From contig NZ_CP017147.1 in the NCBI RefSeq assembly GCF_001741865.1, forward strand, positions 3,463,001 to 3,527,000: a stretch of DNA of 64,000 bases, read 5' to 3'. Below the pieces are notes generated by a model that worked only from the letters and a program-made list of their open reading frames with translations, was not told the origin of the DNA and searched no databases. Within the stretch, counting starts at the first letter, position 1. Every line of letters starts with the position of its first letter. Positions 36,279 through 45,571 of this stretch are shown piece after piece. The DNA comes from Bosea vaviloviae (lineage in GTDB: Bacteria; Pseudomonadota; Alphaproteobacteria; Rhizobiales; Beijerinckiaceae). The translations under genes were made by a program, and so were the position numbers.

Positions 36279-37142
36279 TCAGGCCCCGCGCCCGTCGGCG
36301 TCGCTTCTGGCCGGCGAGGGGGAGACTGGCGCTTCCGCGTCCTTCGGCTCGCAGGCCACGACGATCACCGTGACGTTGTCGCTCGCGCCGCGCGCAAGAG
36401 TGAGCTGGACCAGATGGTCGCAGGCCGCCTGCGGTGCGCGCCCGGCCACGCCGGCCAGGATTTCGGCATCCGAGACATGGCCGGTCAGGCCATCGCTGCA
36501 TAGCACGAAAACGTCCCCATCTTCCACCACGCCCTGAATCAGGTCGAGATCGGGGAGGTCGCTCACGCCGATGGCACGGGTGATGATGTTGCGCCCCGGC
36601 CAGCGCTTGGCTTCCTCCGGGGTCAACTGGCCCTGGTCGACGAGGTCCTGCACCTCGGTATGGTCGCGCGAGACCTGCGACAGCCTGCCTTGCCTGACGC
36701 GGTAGGTCCGGCTGTCGCCGGCCCAGCAGCAGGCGAAGAAGCGCTCATAGATCAGGAGCGCGACGACGGTGGTGCCGAAGGTCGTGAGGCCGCGTTCCTC
36801 GCCGGCCTTGCGCAGGCCGATATTGGCCTGCAGCACCCGGTCCTGGAACCGCGCGAGAAGGTCCGCCGGCGAGGCCGCCTGGCCGATCGTGCGCAGCGCC
36901 TCGACGACGGTGGAGGAGGCGAGCTTGCCGGCCTCATAGCCGCCCATGCCGTCGGCGACGCACCAGAGGCCGGCATCGGCGTGAACGATGTAGCTGTCCT
37001 CGTTCTCGCTGCGCACCTTGCCGACATCGGTGGTCGCTCCGGTCTCGAAGCGGAAGCTCGCCTGCTGGTCGAGCGCGCCGGCAAGCATGGCGAGCGGATC
37101 GTTGCTCGCGCGCATGGACGGGGGCGGAAGGGTGCTGTCCAT
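36279..37142 (-). CDS. pppA: T6SS PP2C-type phosphatase PppA
   Basis: A 287-residue PPM/PP2C phosphatase that counteracts PpkA. Seen: the metal-binding opening VRSENEDSYIVH, GLWCVADGMGGYEAGKLAS, the FGTTVVALLIYERFFACCWA core with GDSRTYRVR, and LCSDGLTGHVSDAEI plus ASDNVTVIVVAC at the end, giving the full set of acidic metal ligands. It overlaps the tagF stop as ATGA at 37142. Cytosolic. Kinase, phosphatase and FHA genes in one locus define the threonine-phosphorylation switch. Confidence 0.95.
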   Translation of the reverse strand: MDSTLPPPSMRASNDPLAMLAGALDQQASFRFETGATTDVGKVRSENEDSYIVHADAGLWCVADGMGGYEAGKLASSTVVEALRTIGQAASPADLLARFQDRVLQANIGLRKAGEERGLTTFGTTVVALLIYERFFACCWAGDSRTYRVRQGRLSQVSRDHTEVQDLVDQGQLTPEEAKRWPGRNIITRAIGVSDLPDLDLIQGVVEDGDVFVLCSDGLTGHVSDAEILAGVAGRAPQAACDHLVQLTLARGASDNVTVIVVACEPKDAEAPVSPSPARSDADGRGA

Positions 37143-37879
37143 CAGGGCTCGACTCCGATCCTGGCCGGTTGTGCGCTCTCGTCAGCGCCGCCGCTTTCCG
37201 GACTGACGGCCGGCCCCGTCAGCAGCAACGTGAATTGCTGCGCCTCCGGCAGCCGCTCGGCACAGAGCGCAAGCGCCGGAAACCGATCGCCGCCGATGCT
37301 CCACCACCAGGAGCCGGCAGCTTGGCGGGCGGCTTTGTCCGACCGTTCGAGCCGCGCCAGCAAGGCCGGAATCTCGGTCGTGGCGTCGTCGCTCACGCCG
37401 AGCAGCCCCCGATTGGAGGCGACGATCGCAGGCAGCGTGTCGCGCGCGACGCTCTCGGGCAAGGGCAGGCTTTCGAGCGCGGCCAGTGTCGTCTCATAGA
37501 CGGCGTCGGGCTCCAGCGTATCGAGCAGGAAGGCTTCCGCGCTCTCGAACCAGGCGGCCTGCGCGTTCTCGGTCGGCGCGGCGAAGGCCTGCCCTTCCGG
37601 CGCCATCGCCAGCACAGCGAGCGGAAAATAGCGGCCGACGCCGTCGAGCGAAGGCATGAAGGCGCCGAGTACCTCGCTGCCGAGATGCGAGCGGCCGAGC
37701 CAGAAGCGCCAGATCGGCGCGCTGAGATAGGCCTCCTTCCAGCCCGGCCCGAGCGCCTGGATGCTGGCCGCCATGCCGCCCTGCAGCCAGATCTCCCAGA
37801 AGCGCAGGAGTTCGCGCGGCATGTTCACCGCGATGAAATCGCGCTTGGCCGGTAGCTTGCCGAAAAGGGCGCAGTGCAT
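37142..37879 (-). CDS. tagF: T6SS-associated protein TagF
   Basis: 245 residues, TagF/ImpM family (DUF2094). Seen: FGKLPAKRDFIAVNMPRELL at the N-terminus and LGRSHLGSEVLGAFMPSLDG, VGRYFPLAVLAM, which are the family's conserved blocks, and SWWWSIGGDRFPAL near the C-terminus. TagF is known to repress T6SS assembly after translation, in some bacteria through the FHA protein. Here it is a separate protein, not fused to PppA as in some species, but overlaps pppA by ATGA, keeping the pair coupled. Six bases separate it from tssM. Confidence 0.94.
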   Translation of the reverse strand: MHCALFGKLPAKRDFIAVNMPRELLRFWEIWLQGGMAASIQALGPGWKEAYLSAPIWRFWLGRSHLGSEVLGAFMPSLDGVGRYFPLAVLAMAPEGQAFAAPTENAQAAWFESAEAFLLDTLEPDAVYETTLAALESLPLPESVARDTLPAIVASNRGLLGVSDDATTEIPALLARLERSDKAARQAAGSWWWSIGGDRFPALALCAERLPEAQQFTLLLTGPAVSPESGGADESAQPARIGVEP

Positions 37880-37885
37880 CCTGCC

Positions 37886-40800
37886 TCAGCCTCCCGGACA
37901 TCTGAATTCCCGCAGGGCCGGCAATGTCAGCGGGTTCTTCAGGGACGATACATTGATCTGGTAGGAAATCGACTGGCCGCCGACGGAGTAGCTGGCGACC
38001 AGGGCTTCGCCGCGCTTCGTCACCGAGCCGAGATCGAGGAAGCGGAAGAAGGCCCAGGGGCCGCGCTTTTCCGGCCCGAAGACGGGTGGGCTGCTGGTCA
38101 CGCCGCCAAACAGCCCCGTGCTCGTCGTCTGGCTCGAAATCACCGTGCGGTCGAGCCCGGCGGGGCCTGGCCAGACCACTGGCGTCGGCCCGCCGCCGGC
38201 CTGCGCCACCACGGCGACGCCGCTGATGTCGAGCTTGATCGTCGGCGCGGAGCCGGAACTCGCCGCCGGCTGCGGCGTGATCGCCATGGTGAAGGACGGC
38301 ATGTTGCCGCCGGTGCCGAAGAACGCGTCCTTGATGTCGGTGGCGCGCTGGAACTCCTTGAGCGCGGCGGGCGGCAGCGAGCGCGCCACGCTGATGTTCT
38401 GCTTGAAGGCCCATTCGGGCTTGGACGTATCGACCAGCGGCGCGAGATTGGTGGTGTAGAACTTGTCCATGATGCCGCCCGTGCCGAAGAGCCGGCCGAA
38501 ATCGGCCAGCGGCACGTCGCGGTCGCTGCCGCGCGCGAAGGGGTAGCGGTTGGTGACGATCAGGTTGCAGGTCGCGGTGACCTGCGAGCGCAGATCCTGC
38601 AGGAGCTGCGAGACGGAACTGCCGGTCAATTCATTCTCGAAGCTCGTGGCGGCGGTCTGGATCAGGTTGGAGAAGGGCTGCGGGATCAGGTTGGCGCTGT
38701 TGCGCAAAGTCTGGATCTGCGCGGGCAAGGTGGCGTTGACCTGCGGCGCCAGCGCCGGGTTGGTCGCGAGCAGGCGCAGATTCTGGTTCACCTCGGAGAA
38801 GGCGAGCAGCACCTGGTCGATCGGCCGGCGGCCCTGCTCGCCCTCGAATAATTGGTGGAACGGCTTGAAGGCCGCCTCGATGGTCGCGCCCGGGGCCTGT
38901 TCGCCGCTGGCGGTGTTGGGCTTCTCCATCGCCTTGAGCGCGATATCCATGCGCGAGAGCGTCGTCGAGGAGCTGCCCGTGCTGACGCCGAGCCGTTGCG
39001 CCAGGTTCTGCGCCTGCTGGGCCTGGCTCAAGGAGCCGGCCGCCGATTGCGTGGCGGCCTGCCCGGCCGGGGCCGGGCGCTCGCGGGTGAGCTTGGTCTC
39101 GTCGCGGATCGATTCCAGCACCTGCTTCAGGGGCGAGGTGACGGCCGAGGCCGCGCTCAGCGCCGGATATTGCGGCTTGTTGGCAAGCAGCGGCCGGAAG
39201 CGCAGCGCCGCCATCGTGCCCTGCCAGGAGGCGATGAAATCCTTGGCGTAGAGCTCCAGCAAGGCGCGCGGCAGCGCCTCGTACTGATCCGAGACGGCGG
39301 TCTGGTCGCCAGCCGTGCCCAGCACCCAGCGCTCCTCCTCGATCTGCTTGGCGACGTCGCGCAGGCGGCCGATGAAGCCTTCATGGAAGCCGGCATAGGT
39401 ATAGAAGAACGGGACGCGGACATTCTCGAGCTCGCCGCCGCGGGGCCCTTCGAAGACGAGCTTGGCATCGGCGCCGCCCTTGGTGGCCGCCGTCCAGTCG
39501 GGCTTGCCTGGCGAGGCGCGCGCCTGGACGCGCAGCAATTGATAGGCGCGCTCGGCCAGGCTCAACCGGGCCAGCGTCTTCTGCGCCTCCTCGATCAACG
39601 GCTCGTTGAGCGTCAGCGTGCCGGCGCCGCCGGAATCGGGCAGGCGCAGCATCGCCGTCAGGTGCTGGCTGAGCTCCTCGCGCAGGCGCGCATTGGCGGC
39701 GCCCTGATAGAGGTTGTCGACCCAGTCGCGCCGCATCCACAGCAGGATCAGATCCTCGTCCATCTTCTGACGGCCGCCGAGGATGAGATAGACCTTGAGC
39801 GCCTCGTAGATGAAATCGGGCCGCGAGCGGTTGGCCTCGATCAGCTCTTCCATGCGGAAGATCAGGCGCGAGCGCAGCAGGCGCTCCAGCCCGGTCTTGT
39901 AGACCGCCTCCGAGGACGAGCCGATCCGGTCCCATTGGCTCAGGCCGAAAGTCGCCCGCATGGGCGGCGAGACGCCCGTCTGCGCATAGCCGGCTGGCAG
40001 GGCGCGCAGCGCGTCGAGCAGCGGCACGACCTTCTCCAGGTCGCGGTCGGCGACGGTCGGCTCCTGGATGATCGGGGCCGCGGTCGCTACGAAGGTCTTG
40101 GTCTGGTCGTTGGTGTCGGCAATCAGATCGACATTGCGGTTGTAGCTCGTCCACCACGCCGCCGCCCCACCCAGCGTCACCAGAGCGAGCACGCTATAGG
40201 CGGCCGCCTTCAAGGCGAAGGCGCGCCGCACCGCCCTGCGATCGGTCGAGACCCAGGCGGATTCGCCGATCACCACCTTGGTGATCAGATCGGTGAGGAA
40301 GAAGCTCTTGCCCGAGCCCGACATCGCCGCGGCCGCGACCTGGTTCGCGCCGAAATTGCGCGCCATCGCGCCGATCAGCTGGTCGATCGGCGTGCCCTGC
40401 TGCGTGCCCGAGGTGAAATAGAAGCCGCGCAAGGTCGCGCGCGAATGATAGCGCGTCGGTTCGAAGATGCGGTTGAGGAACTCGATGATCGGGTTCTTCA
40501 CCGCCGCCATCTGGGTCGGGAAGCCGAAGATCTGCACGCGGGCGCTGGGCGTGGGCTCTTCCTGGAGCCGGTCGGGCAATTCGGAGTTGAGGCGCTCCAC
40601 CAGCGCGTCGAACTCGTCGGGCACCTCGCTGATCATGTTCAGCGTCTTGTCGTCGGTCTGGAAGGTATGGCCCCAGACCACGCGCCGCGAGGCCTCGTTC
40701 AGATGCTGGAAATACTCCATGAACCCGGAGACGAGGTCCATCTTGGTGAACAGCGCATAGACCGGGAAATCGACCTTGAGATTGTCGTGCAACTCGGTCA

Positions 40801-41509
40801 ATCGCGCCCGGATCGCATCGGAATGGGCGTTGAGTTCGGCCGGCGACGCGGTCAGCACATCCTCGATGCTGATCGCCAGCATGACGCCGTTGATCGGCTG
40901 GTTCGGCCGGTTCTTCTTGAGCAGGTCGAGGAAGGAGAGCCAGCTCTTGCGGTCGGCCGAGGCGTCGGAATCCTGCGTGGTGTAGCGGCCGGCCGTGTCG
41001 ATCAGCACGGCGTCGTCGGTGAACCACCAGTCGCAATAGCGGGTGCCGCCGACGCCGGCGACGGCGGAGGGCGCGCCGCCCTTGGCGAGCGGGAACTTCA
41101 GCCCCGAATTGACCAGGGCCGTGGTCTTGCCGGAGCCCGGCGGGCCGATCAGCACATACCAGGGCAGCTCGTAGAGATAAGTCGCGCTCGAGCCCGCGGA
41201 TTTCTTCAGCGTCAGCAGCGCGTCGGCCATGCGCTCGCCGAGCACGTCGCCATCGCCTTCGTCGATGGCGGCATCGGCCAGGCCCTGCTCGAGCGCCGCA
41301 GCCTCGCGCCTGCGCCGGATGATGCCCCAGACCAGCAGGCCGAACACGACGAGCGAGACCACCGCGATGATGGCGAAGCGCACCCATTCGGAATCGAACG
41401 GATAGATCCCGGCGACCGAGATCAACGGGCTGGCGAACCAGACCAGCGCGCCGAAGGCGGCCAGCCCGATCAGACTGATGATGATGCGCAACCAGATTGC
41501 CAGGGTCAC
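37886..41509 (-). CDS. tssM: T6SS membrane complex protein TssM (IcmF)
   Basis: 1207 residues, full-length TssM. Two N-terminal membrane helices (WLRIIISLIGLAAFGALVWF and VRFAIIAVVSLVVFGLLVWG), a cytosolic NTPase-like domain with Walker A GPPGSGKT at about 122-129 and WYVLIGPPGSGKTTALVNSG region, and a third helix near residue 433 (YSVLALVTLGGAAAWW). A large periplasmic part follows with the C-terminal IcmF block (FFRFLDLG, SYQINVSSLKNPLTLPAL). It links the inner membrane and envelope with TssL. Starts at a GTG at 41509, five bases after GGAGG. Confidence 0.96.
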   Translation of the reverse strand: MTLAIWLRIIISLIGLAAFGALVWFASPLISVAGIYPFDSEWVRFAIIAVVSLVVFGLLVWGIIRRRREAAALEQGLADAAIDEGDGDVLGERMADALLTLKKSAGSSATYLYELPWYVLIGPPGSGKTTALVNSGLKFPLAKGGAPSAVAGVGGTRYCDWWFTDDAVLIDTAGRYTTQDSDASADRKSWLSFLDLLKKNRPNQPINGVMLAISIEDVLTASPAELNAHSDAIRARLTELHDNLKVDFPVYALFTKMDLVSGFMEYFQHLNEASRRVVWGHTFQTDDKTLNMISEVPDEFDALVERLNSELPDRLQEEPTPSARVQIFGFPTQMAAVKNPIIEFLNRIFEPTRYHSRATLRGFYFTSGTQQGTPIDQLIGAMARNFGANQVAAAAMSGSGKSFFLTDLITKVVIGESAWVSTDRRAVRRAFALKAAAYSVLALVTLGGAAAWWTSYNRNVDLIADTNDQTKTFVATAAPIIQEPTVADRDLEKVVPLLDALRALPAGYAQTGVSPPMRATFGLSQWDRIGSSSEAVYKTGLERLLRSRLIFRMEELIEANRSRPDFIYEALKVYLILGGRQKMDEDLILLWMRRDWVDNLYQGAANARLREELSQHLTAMLRLPDSGGAGTLTLNEPLIEEAQKTLARLSLAERAYQLLRVQARASPGKPDWTAATKGGADAKLVFEGPRGGELENVRVPFFYTYAGFHEGFIGRLRDVAKQIEEERWVLGTAGDQTAVSDQYEALPRALLELYAKDFIASWQGTMAALRFRPLLANKPQYPALSAASAVTSPLKQVLESIRDETKLTRERPAPAGQAATQSAAGSLSQAQQAQNLAQRLGVSTGSSSTTLSRMDIALKAMEKPNTASGEQAPGATIEAAFKPFHQLFEGEQGRRPIDQVLLAFSEVNQNLRLLATNPALAPQVNATLPAQIQTLRNSANLIPQPFSNLIQTAATSFENELTGSSVSQLLQDLRSQVTATCNLIVTNRYPFARGSDRDVPLADFGRLFGTGGIMDKFYTTNLAPLVDTSKPEWAFKQNISVARSLPPAALKEFQRATDIKDAFFGTGGNMPSFTMAITPQPAASSGSAPTIKLDISGVAVVAQAGGGPTPVVWPGPAGLDRTVISSQTTSTGLFGGVTSSPPVFGPEKRGPWAFFRFLDLGSVTKRGEALVASYSVGGQSISYQINVSSLKNPLTLPALREFRCPGG

Positions 41510-41527
41510 GAGCGCCTCCGCCTCAGG

Positions 41528-43111
41528 TCAGCGTTCATGCGGGATCTGCACGTCGACGCGCCGGTTGCGCGCGCGACCTTCGATCGTATCGTTCGAGGCG
41601 ATCGGGGCGGTGTCGCCCTTGCCGTCGGCGAGGATACGCTTCTTGTCGCTGAGATCCTCGGTGAGGAGGGCCCCGACGGCTTTGGCGCGCTCGACCGACA
41701 ATTCGTAGTTGTTGGCGAAGCGCACCGTCTTGATCGGCGTGTTGTCGGAATGGCCGGTGACCTTGATCTGGCCGGGCTCCTTCTCCAGCGTCTGTGCGAT
41801 GCGCTTGGCGAGCGGGCGGAAGGCGTCGATCACCGTCGCCTTGCCGGGCTCGAAGGAGGCGAAGCTGTTGACGCGCACGATGATGCCGGTCGAGACGGAA
41901 TCCACCGCCAGCTTCTGCTCGCCGATCTCGGTCGCCAGCGCCGCGCGGATGCGTTCGAGCTGGGTTGTCTTGATCGGCGGCGGAGGCGTGGGCTTCACCG
42001 GCTGGACGACGCGCCGCTCGATCGAGACGTCGGTCGTCGGGAAGATGCGGCCGACATCGTCGATCACCGCGTCGCTGCCGGAGCTCAAAAGCGAACGCAG
42101 GGTCAGGTACATCGCGAGCAGCAGGACGCCCGCAAGCGAGGCCATCGCCCAGAACGGGATGCGCACGGTCGTGCCGCGTGCCGTCATGTCCTGGCCCTGC
42201 CAGCGCGGCGAGAGCTCCTGATTGACGCGCTGCTTCACGCGCCGCAGCGTCTCGTAGAGATTGCGCTGGATCGTCTGCAAGGTCGCCGGGCCGCCGGCCG
42301 AGGTCCGGTGCACGCCCTGGAAACCCAGCGCCAGGCAGGCATGCTGCAGCTCCAGCACATTGTAGTTCAGGATCGGGTCTTGCTTGGCCCGGTCGAGCTC
42401 CTCGAAGAAGCGGATGCCGCCGGTGCGCTCGCCGAAGAAGCGGCTCAGCATGCTGTACTGCGTCCAGAGCTGGCGATCCTGCGCCGGGATGTTCTGGACG
42501 ATGTCGTCGGCAGTGGCGCAGAGCGTGTACTTCGCCTGCTTGGCCTGGTCCTGGCCGATGCCGGCGCCGGTGACGTCGGCCTCGAAGCGCTGGATCGCGC
42601 CGGCGACCTGGTCCATCAACTGGCTGAACGAGGCATAGGCCAGGGCCACGCGCAGGCGTCCGAGGATCGAGAGGATCGGCGCGGCCGCGCTCATGATCGG
42701 ATTGTCATTGGGCGCCACCGGCATCTCGCGCGGCGCGACCTGGGGCACGGAGCCCGGTGCTTGCGGCTGCGGCACGGGCTGGGGCGGGGGAGCGTAGCTC
42801 TGCGCCGGGGGCGGCTGGTAGGGCGGCGGGGCCGGCTGCGGATAGCTCTGGCCCGGCGCATCGGCCCAGGCGTCCTGCGCGGCGGCGTTGGGGTCTGCCT
42901 GCGGATAGCTCGGCGGCGGCTGGTAGCCCGAGGCCGGATGATAGGAGGCGGGGGGAGGCGGATAGGCTGACGGCGTGAACGGGCCCGGCTGCTCGGGTTG
43001 CTGGGTCGGCGGGCTCGGCGCGAGCGGGCGCCTGCCACCGGGATTGGGCCGCACGACCGTGCGCTCATTGGGGTTGTAGGCAGGTTCGAACGGGTCTTTG
43101 GGCTCGGTCAT
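41528..43111 (-). CDS. tssL: T6SS membrane complex protein TssL with OmpA domain
   Basis: 527 residues: a proline-rich N-terminal tail of about 135 residues (repeats like PPPYQPPPAQSYAPPPQPV), a DotU domain (SQLMDQVAGAIQRFEADVTG, KYTLCATADDIVQNI, NYNVLELQHACLALGFQG), one membrane helix (FWAMASLAGVLLLAMYLTL), and a C-terminal OmpA-like peptidoglycan-binding domain (KVTGHSDNTPIKTVRFANN, ELSVERAKAVGALL). This extended TssL anchors the complex to the cell wall. Gene order tssK-tssL-tssM, with ATGA overlap to tssK. Confidence 0.95.
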   Translation of the reverse strand: MTEPKDPFEPAYNPNERTVVRPNPGGRRPLAPSPPTQQPEQPGPFTPSAYPPPPASYHPASGYQPPPSYPQADPNAAAQDAWADAPGQSYPQPAPPPYQPPPAQSYAPPPQPVPQPQAPGSVPQVAPREMPVAPNDNPIMSAAAPILSILGRLRVALAYASFSQLMDQVAGAIQRFEADVTGAGIGQDQAKQAKYTLCATADDIVQNIPAQDRQLWTQYSMLSRFFGERTGGIRFFEELDRAKQDPILNYNVLELQHACLALGFQGVHRTSAGGPATLQTIQRNLYETLRRVKQRVNQELSPRWQGQDMTARGTTVRIPFWAMASLAGVLLLAMYLTLRSLLSSGSDAVIDDVGRIFPTTDVSIERRVVQPVKPTPPPPIKTTQLERIRAALATEIGEQKLAVDSVSTGIIVRVNSFASFEPGKATVIDAFRPLAKRIAQTLEKEPGQIKVTGHSDNTPIKTVRFANNYELSVERAKAVGALLTEDLSDKKRILADGKGDTAPIASNDTIEGRARNRRVDVQIPHER

Positions 43112-44445
43112 CGCCTGTCTCCGAGGATCGCCCAGAGATCGAGCTGCAGTTCCGGCCAGTCGCCCGAGAAATGCAGGCCGATCGCGTTTGCCGTGCTGAA
43201 TTCAGGCCAGAGTGGAGAGTTCTTGTCCAGCAGGAAGTAGACATGGTCCGCGACCGCGCGGATCTGCGACGGCGGGGTCGGAATGTGATTGAGCCCGACG
43301 CCCGGCAGATGGGCGTTGACGATGTCGTTCATCTTCGTATTCGGGCCGATCTTGAAGAGCTGCGGGAATTGCAGCTGGATCTCGATCAGGGGCCGGCGCG
43401 CCGCGACTTCCAGCACGAAATTGGCGTTGCGGAACAGGCTGCGGTCGCGGATCGTCGAGACGAAGGCGTTGGGCGCGCGCTCGATCAGTTCGAGCCGGAT
43501 GGCGCGGCGGCCGAGCCTGGCGCTGAGGAAATCCTGCAGGTCGCGCAGGATCGGCTCGAAGACGAGCTCGAGATTGTCGTGGTCGTAGCGCGGATAGGTC
43601 CGCGTCCGGCGCTCCGGCGTGGCGAAGGTCGCGAGTTCACCGACCATCCGCACGAACTCCTCATAGAGCCGCTCGGGATGGATATAGCGCGAATGCCGGA
43701 AATGCTGCAGCACCGGCAGGTGCCGGTTGAGCAGCTGCAGCACGAAGAAGTCGGCGCTCTGCAGGCCGCCGCCGGCGGTCGGGTCCGCCGCATAGCGCGC
43801 CAACTCCTCGAGCTTGGCCTCGATCCAGCCGATGGCGCGGTCGATCCAGCCGTCGATCGCGGGATAGGCCGAGGTGATCAGCACCGGTGGGACGAACTTG
43901 TCGTCGAAGACGATGGTCTTGTCGCGCACCTCGACGATGCGAGCGATCGGCATGCTGACATAGCCGGGCTTGGCGGTCTTGCGCAGATCGAAGCCGAGCC
44001 GGGGATAGGCGACGTCGATCTCCTCCTCGACGCGCATGGCGGCAGTCGAGTCGATCAGCGTCTCGCTGGCGGTGACATAGCGACTGGCGGTGGCGCTCGT
44101 CGGCTCGTCGACCTCGCGCGTATTGGCCGCCGCGACCGGCATGGTCAGCCAGAGCAATTGCTTGGCGGCGGCATCCGGCACGTCGATGGGCGCGGGCAGG
44201 GGGCTGTGGGCGGGAATGTCGAAGGGCGTGCCGTCGGGCAGGATGCCCGAGGCGCGACGCAGGCCGAAGCGGCTCTGCTGGGCGAGGTCGCGGTCGATTT
44301 CCAGGGTCGAAAAGCCCCAGGGGTAAGGCGTGATGAAGCGCGTGCGCGCATCGACGAGGTTTTCGAGATAGCGGTCCGCCTGCTGCAGATGATGCGGCCG
44401 CAGAAAAAGTCCTTCGCCCCAGACGACCTTACTGTTCCAAGACAT
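43108..44445 (-). CDS. tssK: T6SS baseplate protein TssK
   Basis: A 445-residue TssK (ImpJ/VasE). Seen: VVWGEGLFLRPHHLQQADRY at the N-terminus, a family hallmark, the repeated domain in the middle, and GVGLNHIPTPPSQIRAVADH with YFLLDKNSPLWPEF at the C-terminus. It connects the baseplate to the TssLM membrane complex. First gene of the operon tssK-tssL-tssM-tagF-pppA-ppkA; the promoter must be in 44446-44627. Confidence 0.96.
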   Translation of the reverse strand: MSWNSKVVWGEGLFLRPHHLQQADRYLENLVDARTRFITPYPWGFSTLEIDRDLAQQSRFGLRRASGILPDGTPFDIPAHSPLPAPIDVPDAAAKQLLWLTMPVAAANTREVDEPTSATASRYVTASETLIDSTAAMRVEEEIDVAYPRLGFDLRKTAKPGYVSMPIARIVEVRDKTIVFDDKFVPPVLITSAYPAIDGWIDRAIGWIEAKLEELARYAADPTAGGGLQSADFFVLQLLNRHLPVLQHFRHSRYIHPERLYEEFVRMVGELATFATPERRTRTYPRYDHDNLELVFEPILRDLQDFLSARLGRRAIRLELIERAPNAFVSTIRDRSLFRNANFVLEVAARRPLIEIQLQFPQLFKIGPNTKMNDIVNAHLPGVGLNHIPTPPSQIRAVADHVYFLLDKNSPLWPEFSTANAIGLHFSGDWPELQLDLWAILGDRR

Positions 44446-44627
44446 CGCCGAGCCTTCGAGCCATCGTCATGATTCCAGATCAAGGCGTAAGCGGCGCATC
44501 CCGCTTCGTCACGCAGCCGGCAAACTTTGTTTCAGCCACGCTCACGCATCGTAACGTGGCGCAACGGGGCGGAACAAGCACGAAAGCGCCGCGTGCCTAA
44601 TCTTGACCACGGCTAGTCCCAGTGCGC

Positions 44628-44972
44628 TCATGCGGCCGGTGCTGTGGGGGGCGGCAGCGGCGCCGTGATCTTGACGCGCCAGGTGCCGGCCTCGTCGGCG
44701 AAAGCGGCATAGGTCAGGCGCTCCCAGCCGCGCTTTTCGCGGGCGAAAAAGGCCGCGAGCTTGGCGACGCAGACGCGGATCGCCTCTGTCGCGGGGATTT
44801 CTGCCCCCGCGACGTCCGGGTTGACGATGGTCACGATCTGCCCATCGCCATCGAGCTTGCGCGGCTCGACCGAAAGCAGGAAAGCGTCCCATTCGTCAGG
44901 CACGATCTCGAACAACGCGTCGAGGATCTCGCGGTCGAGGGCGGATTGTTCGGGAGGCAGGGTCGAGGTCAT
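44628..44972 (-). CDS. Small acidic protein beside the T6SS, possible YezG/DUF600-like
   Basis: 114 residues from the ATG at 44972, with AAGGAG seven bases ahead, an optimal ribosome site. Body: EILDALFEIVPDEWDAFLL, GQIVTIVNPDVAGAEIPATE, RVCVAKLAAFFAREKRGW, LTYAAFADEAGTWRVKIT. The pattern I-x-x-x-x-P-x-E-W at the start and W near the end is reminiscent of YezG-type immunity/antitoxin proteins, but this is from memory and weak. It reads toward tssK across a gap of about 180 bases. No matching toxin is visible in the window. Confidence 0.7.
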   Translation of the reverse strand: MTSTLPPEQSALDREILDALFEIVPDEWDAFLLSVEPRKLDGDGQIVTIVNPDVAGAEIPATEAIRVCVAKLAAFFAREKRGWERLTYAAFADEAGTWRVKITAPLPPPTAPAA

Positions 44973-45205
44973 GGCAGGGCTCCTTGCGGCGGAAGGCGAT
45001 GAGAGGCCAAGAGATTCTAGGTCCATTCAGAGGTTTTTCTCCTGTAGTGCCCTGAATTCATTCGCATATCTGACGTGCCTCTCGGCGTTGCACGTGACTT
45101 GGTCCTTAATCCCCGGCGCCGGATCATGCCGCTCCGGGCCGCCTCGCATGCCGGGGGATCACGGTGATGTCGCAAGGTGATGACAAGGCTGACTCTCATC
45201 AAAGA

Positions 45206-45253
45206 GAGCAGGATCGATGTGAAAAGCCGGTTCCCACTTTTCGCATCCTGCTC
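45206..45253. repeat. Dispersed hairpin repeat
   Basis: GAGCAGGATCGATGTGAAAA pairs imperfectly with TTTTCGCATCCTGCTC around GCCGGTTCCCAC. It is a common type of Rhizobiales intergenic repeat. The 45027-45571 region shows no convincing gene otherwise. Confidence 0.65.
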
Positions 45254-45301
45254 CAGAGAAAGATTGCTGGCTTCGAGTGTTTCAACGGGACGCCTGTCAT
45301 G

Positions 45302-45317
45302 TCAATTACGTAATTGA
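45302..45317. promoter_or_regulatory. 16-bp perfect palindrome upstream of the M23 peptidase gene
   Basis: TCAATTACGTAATTGA is its own reverse complement. It lies in an AT-rich island about 255 bases before the peptidase start; TTGACA follows after one more base step (45315-45323 region). It may be an operator for an unidentified regulator. Confidence 0.4.
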
Positions 45318-45571
45318 TTGACAATTCGCGCCCCGAATCGACAATCGTCGATATCTCGGCGAGGCTATTGCGGCAGATTGCCTTTGCGTTGCGTGAAGTC
45401 AAAGATCATTCTGTGTAAGGAACTAGGCCGCACCTCCCTTTCGGTAGGTGGTGGGGCGCCCGGCCTGAAGCGTCGTTGCAGCGTTGACTTTCGCCCGGCT
45501 CGGCAGAGAATCGCGCGCGCCGTTTTCCAGGACTTGCTTGGATTCCAGGACATGCTTGGAGGAGCCCGGCC

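Noticed and set aside
32994..36503. Open frame of about 1170 codons opposite ppkA
   Set aside because: Produced by the repetitive alanine/lysine/glutamate codons of the kinase gene read backwards; no domain and no ribosome site.
38852..42970. Open frame of about 1370 codons opposite tssM and tssL
   Set aside because: The minus strand carries unmistakable TssM and TssL motifs; the opposite translation is low-complexity arginine/alanine/glycine-rich shadow.
45199..45402. 67-residue minus-strand frame
   Set aside because: Overlaps a dispersed hairpin repeat and a palindrome; no ribosome site and no family features.
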